NCBI RefSeq assembly: GCF_900115065.1
Contig: NZ_FOVE01000006.1
Span: 101,946-165,945 of the forward strand
Direction: 5' to 3'
DNA from: Formivibrio citricus
Lineage (GTDB): Bacteria; Pseudomonadota; Gammaproteobacteria; Burkholderiales; Chitinibacteraceae
Length of the DNA: 64,000 nucleotides
Shown here one piece after another: positions 42,773-51,664 of this stretch; within the stretch, counting starts at the first letter, position 1, and the number at the start of each line of letters is the position of its first letter. The position numbers and the translations under genes were made by a program. The notes beneath the pieces are model-generated. The model worked only from the letters and a program-made list of their open reading frames with translations. It made no database searches and was not told the DNA's origin.

Positions 42773-44015
42773 AATGAGAAATTTGTTGGCGATTTACGGT
42801 GGTGAACCGGTGAGCAAGGCTCAATTCGCTCCGTGGCCTTTTTTTGCAGAGGATGAAGTTGCCGTCGTTGGCAAGGTGCTGCAGTCCGGCAAGGTGAACT
42901 ACTGGACAGGCCATTTCTGCCGGGATTTTGAAGAAGCATTTGCGCGCTTTGTGGGTGTCAAACATGCCATTTCGCTGAGTAACGGAACGGTGGCTTTGGA
43001 ATTGGCACTGCGTGCGATGGGCGTGGGTGCCGGAGATGAAGTGATCGTGCCGAGCCGCACGTTTATTGCATCGGCCAGTTGCGCCGTAGCTGTCGGCGCC
43101 AAGCCGGTTGTGGTGGATGTGGATCCAATCTCCCAAAATTTGACAGCCGAAACGATCCGGCCTGCAATTTCCCCGCGTACCAAGGCCATCGTGGCCGTGC
43201 ATTTGGCAGGCTGGCCGTGCGACATGGATTCCATTATGGCGCTTGCTCAAGAACATGATCTGAAGGTGATCGAGGATTGTGCACAGGCTCATGGCGCTGA
43301 GTACAAAGGCCGGCCGGTAGGCAGTATGGGTGACTGCGGCGCTTTTTCATTTTGCCAGGACAAGATCATGACGACTGGCGGCGAAGGCGGCATGCTGGTG
43401 ACAAACAATGAAGCCCTTTGGCGTAACGCATGGGAATACAAGGATCACGGAAAGAGTTGGGATGCCATATACCGGCGGGAACACCCGCAAGGCTTTCGCT
43501 GGCTGCATGACTCTTTCGGCAGCAACGGCCGGATGACCGAAATGCAAGCGGCTATTGGATTGCTCCAGTTGGAAAAGCTGCCGTTGTGGCGTTCCTCCAG
43601 GCAAAAAAATGCAGCTTTTCTGATTTCAAAATTGGAAAATGTACCGGGGGTGCGTGTGCCCCGGTTCCCTTCGGACGTGGCGCATGCATGTTACAAGTTC
43701 TATGTGTTCTTGAGGCCGGAGCTACTTGCCGATGGATGGGATCAAGGCGCTATTCTGGATGCGATCAATGCCGAAGGTGTTCCCTGTTTGGCGGGTAGTT
43801 GCAGTGAAATATACCGGGAACAGGCGTTTGCCGCGCATGGCTGGCAACCTGAATCTCGTTTGCCGGTGGCCAAAGCGTTGGGGGAAACCAGTCTGATGTT
43901 CATGATCCACCCGACGTTGACGTTTCAGGATGTGCAGAACACTGCAGATGCAATAGCCAAAGTCATGGCTGTGGCAACGACGCAAGCGCGAACCTCAGAA
44001 ATCATGGCTGGGTAA
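42765..44015 (+). CDS. pglE: DegT/DnrJ/EryC1 PLP aminotransferase (PglE-like)
   Basis: The 416-residue fold type I enzyme has LSNGTVALELALRAMG, IVPSRTFIASASC, VIEDCAQAHGAEYKGRPVG and the PLP lysine in FCQDKIMTTGGEGGM. It aminates C4 of the UDP-4-keto-6-deoxy-GlcNAc produced by the neighbouring dehydratase. Length is slightly above the usual 370-390 residues because of an N-terminal extension. It lacks the LegC-type N terminus, so I call it PglE-like; it is nonetheless the best window candidate for the missing LegC reaction. Confidence 0.85.
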   Translation: MSEMRNLLAIYGGEPVSKAQFAPWPFFAEDEVAVVGKVLQSGKVNYWTGHFCRDFEEAFARFVGVKHAISLSNGTVALELALRAMGVGAGDEVIVPSRTFIASASCAVAVGAKPVVVDVDPISQNLTAETIRPAISPRTKAIVAVHLAGWPCDMDSIMALAQEHDLKVIEDCAQAHGAEYKGRPVGSMGDCGAFSFCQDKIMTTGGEGGMLVTNNEALWRNAWEYKDHGKSWDAIYRREHPQGFRWLHDSFGSNGRMTEMQAAIGLLQLEKLPLWRSSRQKNAAFLISKLENVPGVRVPRFPSDVAHACYKFYVFLRPELLADGWDQGAILDAINAEGVPCLAGSCSEIYREQAFAAHGWQPESRLPVAKALGETSLMFMIHPTLTFQDVQNTADAIAKVMAVATTQARTSEIMAG

Positions 44016-44024
44016 GTACATTCG

Positions 44025-45848
44025 ATGAAATTTATTAGCCGTTCTACGCTGGTATTCCTGTTCGACAATTGGGTTGCAGTTGCCGCTTGGCTAGGCGGAT
44101 TCTGGTTGAGGTTCAACTTTTCCTGGGATGCTGCTTATTCGATGACCATTTTGTATGGCCTGGTTTGGTTGTGGCCGGTACATGCCATGGTTTGCCGGAT
44201 TGCAGGGCTATATCGCGGGCTGTGGGGCTTCGCCAGCTTGCCGGACTTGCAGCGTGTACTGAAAGCCGTGCTTGGGTCTACCGTGGCGCTGCTGGTATTC
44301 ATGTCGATCTTCCAGTCCGCACCACCAGTTCCTCGATCAATGCTGGTTCTGTATCCGTTGTTGATGGCGTTTCTGATGGGGGGCGGGCGGCTTGGCTATC
44401 GGATGTGGAAAGAGCATCGCCTGTTTGGCGGAATGCGCAGACAAGGAAAGCCGGTCATCGTCATTGGCGCGGGCCGTGCTGCCACGTTGCTGATTCGGGA
44501 GCTGGAAAGAAGCCCGGATTGGAAGCTGGTCGGGCTGCTTGATGACGATTCAGCCAAGTGGGGGCGTGATCTGGGAGGATATCGGGTTCTTGGCGGGATC
44601 GAATTATTGCCCGACATCGCGGAAGAGTTGCAGGTTCAGCATGTCATTCTGGCGATCCCTTCCGCGCCTTCCGAGGTGAAGCGAAAAGTTGCAGATCTGG
44701 GTGGATCAGTGGGCCTGCATTTACTGACGGTTCCAGGGCTTGAGGACATTATGTCCGGCAGGGTTTCTGTTCACCAGATTCGCAAGGTGGAAATTGAAGA
44801 CTTGCTTGGCCGGGATTCCGTGAAGATTGATACCGACCATGTCGGCAAACTGCTGGAAGGCAAAGTTGTTCTGGTTACCGGTGCGGGTGGGTCGATCGGC
44901 TCCGAACTGTGCCGGCAACTGGCAGGGTTTGCTCCCGCCTGTATCGTGTTGTTTGAACAGACCGAATACGCTCTCTACATGATCGAGCAATGGTTTAACC
45001 AGTATCGCCCGGAAACCCGGGTGATTCCTCTAGCCGGGGATGTAAAGGATGTACGGCGTTTGGAGGATGTATTCAAGCAATACCAGCCACAGGTGGTGTT
45101 TCATGCAGCTGCCTACAAACATGTGCCCTTGATGGAGGTCGGCAATGCCTGGCAGGCTGTGCGCAACAATGTACTGGGTACGTTGAATGTGGCCCGTGTA
45201 GCGCAGCAGCATGGTGCCGAGCGGTTTGTGCTGATTTCGACGGACAAGGCCGTTAATCCGACCAACGTCATGGGAGCGACCAAGCGTTTGGCGGAGATGA
45301 TGTGCCAATCGCTTCATGCCCAGCATGACGGAATGAAGATCGAAGTGGTGCGGTTCGGTAACGTACTTGGTAGTGCCGGCAGCGTGATTCCGAAGTTTCA
45401 GGAGCAGATCGCTCGGGGTGGGCCGGTGACGGTGACGCATCCGGATATCACCCGCTACTTCATGTCGATTCCGGAAGCAGCCTTGCTGGTGCTGCAGGCT
45501 TCCGCAATGGGCGAGGGCGGGGAAATTTTTGTACTGGATATGGGCGAGCCGGTACGGATTGCGGATCTGGCGCGCAACATGGTCCGATTGAGCGGATTTA
45601 CCGAAGATCAGATCCGCATCGAATACACCGGTTTGCGTCCCGGTGAAAAACTGTACGAAGAATTGCTGGCCGATGCAGAGCACACTCGCGCCACACCTCA
45701 TCCCAAGCTGCGCATTGCCAAGGCCCGGGAGGTTGAACCGGCAGCCGCAGCCGAGATAGAGGCATGGATTTCTTTGCCGGGTACATCCCCGGATGAAGAT
45801 GTGCGCGCAGGGCTGAAGAAATGGGTGCCGGAATATCAGCCAGCGTGA
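44025..45848 (+). CDS. pglF: Membrane-anchored UDP-GlcNAc 4,6-dehydratase (PglF/WbpM/CapD family)
   Basis: The 607-residue protein has four membrane helices (residues about 10-125), a CoA-like Rossmann domain (VIVIGAGRAATLLIREL near 141) and the SDR dehydratase domain (VVLVTGAGGSIGSELCRQL near 285). The active site reads STDKAVNPTNVMGATKR, where the usual catalytic Tyr is Met, as is normal for PglF/WbpM. It makes UDP-4-keto-6-deoxy-GlcNAc, first step to UDP-diNAcBac. It is the last gene of the plus-strand island; its stop is only five bases from the stop of the convergent rfbC. Confidence 0.92.
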   Translation: MKFISRSTLVFLFDNWVAVAAWLGGFWLRFNFSWDAAYSMTILYGLVWLWPVHAMVCRIAGLYRGLWGFASLPDLQRVLKAVLGSTVALLVFMSIFQSAPPVPRSMLVLYPLLMAFLMGGGRLGYRMWKEHRLFGGMRRQGKPVIVIGAGRAATLLIRELERSPDWKLVGLLDDDSAKWGRDLGGYRVLGGIELLPDIAEELQVQHVILAIPSAPSEVKRKVADLGGSVGLHLLTVPGLEDIMSGRVSVHQIRKVEIEDLLGRDSVKIDTDHVGKLLEGKVVLVTGAGGSIGSELCRQLAGFAPACIVLFEQTEYALYMIEQWFNQYRPETRVIPLAGDVKDVRRLEDVFKQYQPQVVFHAAAYKHVPLMEVGNAWQAVRNNVLGTLNVARVAQQHGAERFVLISTDKAVNPTNVMGATKRLAEMMCQSLHAQHDGMKIEVVRFGNVLGSAGSVIPKFQEQIARGGPVTVTHPDITRYFMSIPEAALLVLQASAMGEGGEIFVLDMGEPVRIADLARNMVRLSGFTEDQIRIEYTGLRPGEKLYEELLADAEHTRATPHPKLRIAKAREVEPAAAAEIEAWISLPGTSPDEDVRAGLKKWVPEYQPA

Positions 45849-45853
45849 CCTAT

Positions 45854-46399
45854 TCAGGTGAAGTGTTCTGCGTCATCCCATGATTTTCCGGCCTTGTCCT
45901 TTCCGGACAGGGCCGGTTCACTTTCCAGGGGCCATGGAATGTTCAGTGTCTCATCATTCCAGATCAGGCAACGTTCATGTTCCGGATACCAATAGTCGGT
46001 CGTCTTGTAGAGAAATTCCGCTACCTCGCTGGTCACCACGAAGCCATGCGCAAAGCCTTCCGGTACCCAGAGCTGGCGCTTGTTTTCAGCGGAAAGCGTG
46101 ACACCCACCCATTGCCCGAAAGTCGGGGAAGACTTTCGGATGTCCACGGCCACATCGAATACCTCGCCCAGTGACACGCGCACCAACTTTCCCTGCGGAT
46201 GCTGAATCTGATAGTGCAGCCCGCGCAGTACGCCTTTGACTGAGCGCGAATGGTTGTCCTGTACGAACTCGATCTTGCGGCCAATGGCCTCTTCAAAGCG
46301 CTGCTGGTTGTAGCTCTCGAAGAAGAAGCCGCGATCATCACCGAACACCTTGGGTTCGATGATCTTGACGTCGGGGATGGCGGTATCGATTACTTGCAT
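45854..46399 (-). CDS. rfbC: dTDP-4-dehydrorhamnose 3,5-epimerase
   Basis: The 181-residue cupin has KVFGDDRGFFFESYNQQRF, VQDNHSRSVKGVLRGLHYQ with the catalytic His, and WVPEGFAHGFVV. It epimerises C3 and C5 of dTDP-4-keto-6-deoxyglucose, step three of dTDP-L-rhamnose. ATG 46399 overlaps the rfbA stop (TGATG); a TTG one codon upstream is less likely. It is last in the operon and converges with pglF, with five bases between stops and no room for separate terminators. Confidence 0.95.
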   Translation of the reverse strand: MQVIDTAIPDVKIIEPKVFGDDRGFFFESYNQQRFEEAIGRKIEFVQDNHSRSVKGVLRGLHYQIQHPQGKLVRVSLGEVFDVAVDIRKSSPTFGQWVGVTLSAENKRQLWVPEGFAHGFVVTSEVAEFLYKTTDYWYPEHERCLIWNDETLNIPWPLESEPALSGKDKAGKSWDDAEHFT

Positions 46400-47283
46400 C
46401 AAAACACCCTTTCCTTGAGAAGTCCGAGCAGATACTGCCCATAGGCATTCTTTTTCAGTGGCTGTGCCAGTTCTTCCAGTTTTGCGGAGTCAATCCAGCC
46501 TTGCCGGTAGACGATCTCCTCCGGGCAACACACCTTGAGACCCTGCCGGGCTTCAATGGTCTGGATGAACTGGCTGGCTTCGAGCATGGATTCGTGCGTG
46601 CCGGTATCGAGCCAGGCATAGCCGCGGCCCATGGTCTGGACATTGAGCTTGTCAGCCTTGAGGTAGGTCTCGTTGACCGTGGTGATTTCCAGCTCACCGC
46701 GCGCGGAGGGCTTGATGGTCTTGGCGATCTCGATCACGTCGTTGTCGTAGAAATACAGCCCGGTTACCGCGTAATTGGATTTCGGCGCCTTGGGTTTTTC
46801 CTCGATACTGATGGCGCGGCCCGTGGCATCGAATTCCACGACGCCGTAGCGCTCCGGATCGTGCACATGGTAGGCGAATACCGTGGCACCTTCTTGCTGC
46901 CGGTTGGCATCCAGCACCATCCCGGCGAAGTCATGGCCGTAGAAGATGTTGTCGCCCAGCACCAGCGCCGCCGGATCATGGCCGATGAACTGCTCGCCGA
47001 TGATGAAGGCTTGCGCCAGTCCGTCCGGACTCGGTTGCACGGCGTAGCTGAGGTTGATGCCCCACTGGCTGCCGTCGCCCAGTAGTTGCTCGAAGCGCGG
47101 CGTATCCTGCGGCGTGGAAATAACCAGAATGTCGCGGATGCCCGCCAGCAACAGCGCCGAAAGCGGGTAATAGATCATCGGCTTGTCGTAGATCGGCAGC
47201 AGTTGCTTGCTGACCGCAATCGTGGCCGGATAAAGCCGGGTACCGGAGCCGCCGGCGAGGATGATGCCTTTGCGATTTTGCAT
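46399..47283 (-). CDS. rfbA: Glucose-1-phosphate thymidylyltransferase
   Basis: The 294-residue protein begins [19 protein letters not shown] and has [46 protein letters not shown] and the C-terminal [12 protein letters not shown]. It makes dTDP-glucose from glucose-1-phosphate and dTTP, the first step of dTDP-rhamnose supply, and is normally feedback-inhibited by dTDP-rhamnose. It lies 12 bases after rfbD and one base overlaps rfbC. Confidence 0.96.
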   Translation of the reverse strand: MQNRKGIILAGGSGTRLYPATIAVSKQLLPIYDKPMIYYPLSALLLAGIRDILVISTPQDTPRFEQLLGDGSQWGINLSYAVQPSPDGLAQAFIIGEQFIGHDPAALVLGDNIFYGHDFAGMVLDANRQQEGATVFAYHVHDPERYGVVEFDATGRAISIEEKPKAPKSNYAVTGLYFYDNDVIEIAKTIKPSARGELEITTVNETYLKADKLNVQTMGRGYAWLDTGTHESMLEASQFIQTIEARQGLKVCCPEEIVYRQGWIDSAKLEELAQPLKKNAYGQYLLGLLKERVF

Positions 47284-47295
47284 GACTTGTTTCCC

Positions 47296-48213
47296 TTATT
47301 GATCCAGCAGGGTCAAAACCTGTTCGACTTGCGTTTGCCAGCTTGGCAGCACCAGCCCGAATGCTTTTTGCAGTTTGTCGGCAGACAACCGCGAATTGGC
47401 CGGGCGCGGCGCGGGCAGCGGATATTCGCTGGTCGGAATCGGCGCGATTTCGCCCACCTTGAATTCCTGGCCGCGACGGCGGGAGACCTCCACGATATGG
47501 CTGGCATAACCGTGCCACGTCGTTTCGCCTTGCGAGACCGCATGATAGAGGCCGAACGGGAAACTGGCCTGGTTTTCGCTGCGCAGGTATTGCGCCACGA
47601 TCTGGGCCGTGATGTCCGCAAGCAAGGCGGCGGATGTGGGGGCTCCATGCTGGTCGGCGATGATCCGCAGGCTATCGCGTTCGCGCGCCAGACGCAGGAT
47701 GGTCTTGAGGAAATTGCCGCCATGCGCGCCAAACACCCAGCTCGTGCGCAAGATAATGTGCCTGGGGTTGCCCGCCGCGACGGCCTGCTCGCCCGCGAGT
47801 TTGGTTTTGCCGTAGACGGATTGCGGATCAGGGGCATCGGTTTCCGTGTACCAGCCCTGTTTGCTGCCATTGAACACGTAGTCAGTCGAATAATGCACGA
47901 TCAGCGCGCCCAGTTTGGCCGCTTCTTCCGCCAGCACGGCAGGTGCCGTGGCGTTGATGGCAGCGGCCAGCTCGGACTCGCTCTCGGCTTTGTCCACGGC
48001 GGTATGCGCGGCCGGGTTGACGATGATGTCGGGGCGAACTTCGCGCACCAGCGCGCGGATCGCGTCGGGATCGGCCAGATCGCATTCTTCGCGATCCATG
48101 GCGACGATCTCGCCCAGCACGGCAAGGCTGCGCTGCAATTCGAAGCCGACTTGGCCGTTCTTGCCGGTGATCAGAATGCGGGGAGAGGAGAGTAGGGAGG
48201 GGGGAGTAGTCAT
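47296..48213 (-). CDS. rfbD: dTDP-4-dehydrorhamnose reductase
   Basis: The 305-residue SDR has ILITGKNGQVGFELQRSL, NPAAHTAVDKAES, the catalytic VHYSTDYVFNG and Tyr-x3-Lys in VYGKTKLAGE. It reduces the 4-keto group with NAD(P)H to finish dTDP-L-rhamnose. The first eleven residues (TTPPSLLSSPR) are not typical: they are encoded by the pyrimidine-rich arm of an inverted repeat that borders the upstream four-helix-bundle gene, so the N terminus has probably been altered by that insertion. Start overlaps the stop of that gene (ATGA). Confidence 0.94.
   Translation of the reverse strand: MTTPPSLLSSPRILITGKNGQVGFELQRSLAVLGEIVAMDREECDLADPDAIRALVREVRPDIIVNPAAHTAVDKAESESELAAAINATAPAVLAEEAAKLGALIVHYSTDYVFNGSKQGWYTETDAPDPQSVYGKTKLAGEQAVAAGNPRHIILRTSWVFGAHGGNFLKTILRLARERDSLRIIADQHGAPTSAALLADITAQIVAQYLRSENQASFPFGLYHAVSQGETTWHGYASHIVEVSRRRGQEFKVGEIAPIPTSEYPLPAPRPANSRLSADKLQKAFGLVLPSWQTQVEQVLTLLDQ
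48191..48208. repeat. Inverted repeat, left arm bracketing the S23-type gene
   Basis: The plus strand reads AGTAGGGAGGGGGGAGTA. It matches 14 of 18 bases of the reverse complement of 48571-48588, on the other side of the four-helix-bundle gene. The arm lies in the first codons of rfbD. Confidence 0.5.
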
Positions 48214-48572
48214 AGACTTTGGCTGATTTTTCTATGCAGTCCGCTTAACAGGCGGCCTACTGTGTTGATTTGCTCGAAAACAGCGTGATCGTTGGGGATG
48301 TAACGCAGCATGCTGGCGATGTCTAGCTGAGTATCCAGCTCACTGAGCGACCCTCTGGCGATATTCAAAAAATGGACATATTCCTTGCTAGTGCCGCGAG
48401 CCACGCCTTCAGCAATATTAGAGGGAATGGAAATTGCCGCACGACGCATTTGCGATGTCAAGCCAAAAACTTCTTCACGCGGGAAGTTTGCAGAAACATC
48501 GTAGACGGCTTGTACCAACAACATGGCGTGCCGCCATGTTTCAAGCCGTTTGTGCGGTTTCTCCACTCCCAA
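48210..48572 (-). CDS. Four-helix-bundle protein of the S23 / 23S rRNA intervening-sequence family
   Basis: The 120-residue protein has the family hallmarks WRHAMLLVQAVYDVSANFPREE, FGLTSQMRRAAISIPSNIAEG and GSLSELDTQLDIA. Members form pentamer-like four-helix bundles; some are encoded in rRNA intervening sequences, and Avd of diversity-generating retroelements is a distant relative. Cellular role is unknown. It starts at a TTG five bases behind rfbB and ends inside the rfbD start, so it is co-transcribed with the rhamnose genes. Purine-rich inverted repeats border it on both sides, suggesting insertion as a cassette. Confidence 0.9.
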   Translation of the reverse strand: MGVEKPHKRLETWRHAMLLVQAVYDVSANFPREEVFGLTSQMRRAAISIPSNIAEGVARGTSKEYVHFLNIARGSLSELDTQLDIASMLRYIPNDHAVFEQINTVGRLLSGLHRKISQSL

Positions 48573-48588
48573 CTCCCTATTCCCTACT
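48571..48588. repeat. Inverted repeat, right arm bracketing the S23-type gene
   Basis: The minus strand reads AGTAGGGAATAGGGAGTT. It overlaps the final codons of rfbB (ending GSRE) and the start of the S23-type gene, and pairs imperfectly with 48191-48208. Confidence 0.5.
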
Positions 48589-49641
48589 TCCGTATTGTTT
48601 GCTGACCCACTCGCGGTAGGCTCCCGAGGTCACGTTCTGCACCCAGTCCTGATTGGCCAAGTACCACTCGACTGTCTTGCGGATACCGGTTTCAAAGGTC
48701 TCTGCCGGCTTCCAGCCGAGTTCCCGTTCCAGTTTGCTCGCATCGATGGCATAACGGCGGTCATGACCGGGACGGTCTGTCACATAGGTGATCTGCTCAA
48801 CGTAGGGCTTGCCGTCAGCACGGGGCTTGAGCTCGTCGAGAATACTGCAAATGGTTTTCACCACGTCGATATTCGGCTTCTCGTTCCAACCGCCGACGTT
48901 GTAGGTTTCGCCAGGCTTGCCGGCTTCCAGTACGCGGCGGATGGCCGAGCAGTGGTCCTTCACGTACAGCCAGTCTCGGATCTGCATGCCGTCGCCGTAG
49001 ATCGGCAGCGGCTTGCCGTTGAGTGCGTTCAGGATCACCAGCGGGATCAGCTTTTCCGGGAAATGGTAGGGGCCGTAGTTGTTGGAGCAATTGGTAGTCA
49101 GCACCGGCAGCCCGTAGGTGTGATGCCAGGCACGAACCAGATGGTCGCTGGCGGCTTTCGAGGCCGAGTAGGGACTGTTGGGCTCGAAGTTGTTTTCTTC
49201 GGTAAACGGATGATCGTCGGGGCCAAGCGAGCCGTAGACTTCGTCGGTCGAAACATGCAGGAAACGGAAGGCGGTGTTCCGGTCCGGCGGCAATGCATTC
49301 CAGTAGCCGCGTACCGCTTCGAGCAGGTTGAAAGTGCCCCCCACATTGGTCTGGATGAATTCGCCAGGACCGTGGATCGAACGGTCAACGTGGCTTTCGG
49401 CGGCGAAGTTGATTACCGCACGCGGCTTGTGCTCGGCGAGCAGCTTGGCGAGCAGTTCGCGGTCGCCAATGTCTCCGCGCACGAAGACATGCCGTGCATC
49501 GTCTTTAAGCGATTTGAGCGTATCCAGATTGCCGGCATAGGTGAGCTTGTCGAGATTGATAACCGGCTCGTTACTTTGCGCTAGCCAGTCCAGTATGAAG
49601 TTGCCGCCGATGAAGCCGGCACCGCCAGTAACGAGAATCAT
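48577..49641 (-). CDS. rfbB: dTDP-glucose 4,6-dehydratase
   Basis: The 354-residue SDR has [31 protein letters not shown], the catalytic [11 protein letters not shown] and Tyr-x3-Lys in [12 protein letters not shown]. The [18 protein letters not shown] and [12 protein letters not shown] segments are typical. It converts dTDP-glucose to the 4-keto-6-deoxy sugar. It is first in the minus-strand rhamnose operon. The last residues (GSRE) are encoded by the repeat next to the S23 gene. A TAGAAT -10-like box and a 14-base palindrome lie upstream. Confidence 0.96.
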   Translation of the reverse strand: MILVTGGAGFIGGNFILDWLAQSNEPVINLDKLTYAGNLDTLKSLKDDARHVFVRGDIGDRELLAKLLAEHKPRAVINFAAESHVDRSIHGPGEFIQTNVGGTFNLLEAVRGYWNALPPDRNTAFRFLHVSTDEVYGSLGPDDHPFTEENNFEPNSPYSASKAASDHLVRAWHHTYGLPVLTTNCSNNYGPYHFPEKLIPLVILNALNGKPLPIYGDGMQIRDWLYVKDHCSAIRRVLEAGKPGETYNVGGWNEKPNIDVVKTICSILDELKPRADGKPYVEQITYVTDRPGHDRRYAIDASKLERELGWKPAETFETGIRKTVEWYLANQDWVQNVTSGAYREWVSKQYGSRE

Positions 49642-49677
49642 GAGATTGGTCTTGTGTGCGTGAAGAGACTGCGGGTG

Positions 49678-49699
49678 ATTCTAGCACGCTCGCGAGCGT
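49678..49699 (-). promoter_or_regulatory. Possible rfbB promoter with palindromic operator-like site
   Basis: On the minus strand, TAGAAT (49683-49678) lies 37 bases from the rfbB start. ACGCTCGCGAGCGT, a perfect 14-base palindrome at 49686-49699, sits two bases upstream of it, in the spacer region. No good -35 hexamer is seen. Confidence 0.35.
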
Positions 49700-49732
49700 C
49701 GTTCTTGAGGGGGAGCGAACCGCAAACAACAA

Positions 49733-49751
49733 CGCCCGGCATGGCCGGGCG
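49733..49751 (-). terminator. Terminator after fabI
   Basis: CGCCCGGC and GCCGGGCG form a perfect 8-base-pair stem around a 3-base loop. On the minus strand TTGTTGTTTG follows, giving a Rho-independent terminator 24 bases behind the fabI stop. Confidence 0.75.
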
Positions 49752-49774
49752 CTGTGCGTGAGGAAATGAATCCT

Positions 49775-50557
49775 TTAGCCTTCCATCGTCCCCGCACCGA
49801 TATTGAAGCCGCCATCGACGTACATGATCTCGCCGGTAATGCCGGAGGCAAGCGGGGAGAGCAGGAAGGCGGCGGCATTGCCGACTTCTTCGATGGTGAC
49901 GTTGCGGCGTAGCGGTGTGCCCTCTGCCGCGGCAGCCAGCAGTTTGGAGAAGTTGCTGATGCCGGCGGCGGCCAGTGTCTTGATCGGGCCAGCGGAGATG
50001 CCGTTGACGCGCATGCCTTGTGCACCCATGGCCGCTGCCATGTAGCGCACGTTGGCTTCCAGGCTCGCCTTGGCCAAGCCCATGACGTTGTAGTTCGGTA
50101 CGGCACGCTCTGCGCCGAGGTAGCTCAATGTCAGGAGCGAGGCACCATCGTTCAGCATCGGCCGCGCGGCCTTGGCCAGTGCGGCGAAGCTGTAGGAGCT
50201 GATGTCGTGAGCAATCTTGAAGGCGTCGCGGCTCACGGAATCCAGATAGTCGCCCTTCAATGCTTCGCGCGGGGCAAAACCGATCGAGTGCACCAGGCCG
50301 TCGAGTTTGTCCCAGTGTTTGCCGAGTTCGGTAAATACGGCGGCAATCTGTTCGTCACTGGCTACATCGCAGGGCAGGACGATGTCGGAATCGAATTCCT
50401 TGGCCAGGTCGGCCACGCGCTGGCGCAGGTCTTCATTAACATAGGTAAAAGCCAGTTCTGCGCCTTCGCGCTTGGCTGCCTGTGCGATGCCATAGGCGAT
50501 CGAACGGTTGGACAGCAGGCCGGTGATCAGGATCTTCTTGTTGGCGAGAAAGCCCAT
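49775..50557 (-). CDS. fabI: Enoyl-[acyl-carrier-protein] reductase (NADH), FabI
   Basis: The 260-residue protein starts [25 protein letters not shown], the atypical SDR cofactor motif of FabI. It has the catalytic Tyr-x6-Lys in [23 protein letters not shown] and the C-terminal [15 protein letters not shown]. It performs the last reduction of each fatty-acid elongation cycle and is the target of triclosan and isoniazid-like inhibitors. AAGGA lies eight bases before the ATG. Monocistronic: a terminator follows and a TATAAT box precedes it. Confidence 0.97.
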   Translation of the reverse strand: MGFLANKKILITGLLSNRSIAYGIAQAAKREGAELAFTYVNEDLRQRVADLAKEFDSDIVLPCDVASDEQIAAVFTELGKHWDKLDGLVHSIGFAPREALKGDYLDSVSRDAFKIAHDISSYSFAALAKAARPMLNDGASLLTLSYLGAERAVPNYNVMGLAKASLEANVRYMAAAMGAQGMRVNGISAGPIKTLAAAGISNFSKLLAAAAEGTPLRRNVTIEEVGNAAAFLLSPLASGITGEIMYVDGGFNIGAGTMEG

Positions 50558-50593
50558 GGACGCATCCTTGGTATTGGCAAAAACAAGAGGCGA

Positions 50594-50599
50594 TTATAG
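50594..50599 (-). promoter_or_regulatory. -10 box of the fabI promoter
   Basis: The minus strand has a perfect TATAAT 37 bases upstream of the fabI ATG. The -35 region is weak, so only the -10 is marked. Confidence 0.45.
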
Positions 50600-50629
50600 A
50601 CGAAACTGTTGTCGTGTGGATTGTGCCGA

Positions 50630-51607
50630 TCACTCAATGGAGTAAGGCAGGTCCAGCATCTGCAGTTGCGGCCCCTCGAGCGAGCCCAGATGCAGGCCAT
50701 GTTCAATGCTGGAGATCTGCGCGACGACCAGTGCTTCCGTGCTGCCCGGCGTAGCGGGGGCAGCAAGCAGGATCTGGCCGGAATGCTGGCCGTTCATTTC
50801 CGGGCTGAAGACTTCCTGTCCGGCGGCTACTGACTCGGCGGCGATCCGCGCGCGGAACATGCGGCGCTTGATCTTGCCCAAGTGCTGGGTGCGGGCCACG
50901 ATTTCCTGTCCCGTGTAACAGCCCTTGGTGAAGCTCACGCCGCCCAGCAGATCGAGATTGGCCATCTGCGGAACGAAGGCTTCCTGCGTGGGCGCCGTAA
51001 CCCAGGGGATGCCGGCGCGGATCTCGCTCAATCGCCAGATGGATTCATCTGCAGGAATGGCGCCTGCAGCGGCGAGCTTGGCCCAGGTATCGGCGGTCTG
51101 TTCCGCCGGGACAACGATCTGGTAACGGCCTTCCGGCAGGCTGATGAGGGTCAGGGCCCCTTCGTGCTGGACGGTAAGCGCTTGCGTGGGTTGTTGCGGG
51201 ACGATGGTGCGCGCGATTTGCGCGGCTTGCGACCCGGCAATGCCGATCATGGCGTAATCCTGGCTGGCGTCGACGGCCTTGGTCTTGCTGCGCAGGATGT
51301 ACATGGAGAGACGTTTCTGGATCGCCGGCAGGATGTCGGCCGACATTTGCAGCCAGTAATCGCCTGCGGCACGGAAGACCAGGAATGACGCGAGCATGCG
51401 CCCCTTGGCTGTGGAGTAGCTGGAATACTGGGCGTGTTGTTCGTCCAGCGCTTTGATGTCGCTGGAAAACTGGCCATGCAGGAAAGTCAGTGTGTCCTCT
51501 CCGCTGAAACGCAACAGACCGTGTGCAGTCAGCGGGCTGATGATGGCGCCGGTTTCCAGTGCGGCGATTGCAGTTGCCATGTCGGCTGGTGCGGGGATTC
51601 GGTTCAT
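50630..51607 (-). CDS. ygfZ: YgfZ/GcvT-like folate-binding protein for iron-sulfur cluster enzymes
   Basis: The 325-residue protein has the T-protein fold and the YgfZ signature KGCYTGQEIVARTQHLGKIKRR near residue 230, whose Cys is essential in E. coli YgfZ. It helps maintain certain Fe-S enzymes using tetrahydrofolate. ATG 51607 is chosen because GGAG lies eight bases upstream. A run of nine C (on the coding strand) separates that GGAG from the ATG, so slippage would alter ribosome-site spacing; a start at 51622 would instead be frameshifted by it. The downstream neighbour fabI is functionally unrelated. Confidence 0.92.
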   Translation of the reverse strand: MNRIPAPADMATAIAALETGAIISPLTAHGLLRFSGEDTLTFLHGQFSSDIKALDEQHAQYSSYSTAKGRMLASFLVFRAAGDYWLQMSADILPAIQKRLSMYILRSKTKAVDASQDYAMIGIAGSQAAQIARTIVPQQPTQALTVQHEGALTLISLPEGRYQIVVPAEQTADTWAKLAAAGAIPADESIWRLSEIRAGIPWVTAPTQEAFVPQMANLDLLGGVSFTKGCYTGQEIVARTQHLGKIKRRMFRARIAAESVAAGQEVFSPEMNGQHSGQILLAAPATPGSTEALVVAQISSIEHGLHLGSLEGPQLQMLDLPYSIE

Positions 51608-51664
51608 GGGGGGGGGCTCCATATTCGATGGGGATGATTATACCGTCCCGGTTGTTCCTGCCCA

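Noticed and set aside
47086..48195. A 369-codon plus-strand frame opposite rfbA and rfbD
   Set aside because: It is antisense to two canonical rhamnose genes and has no domain signature.
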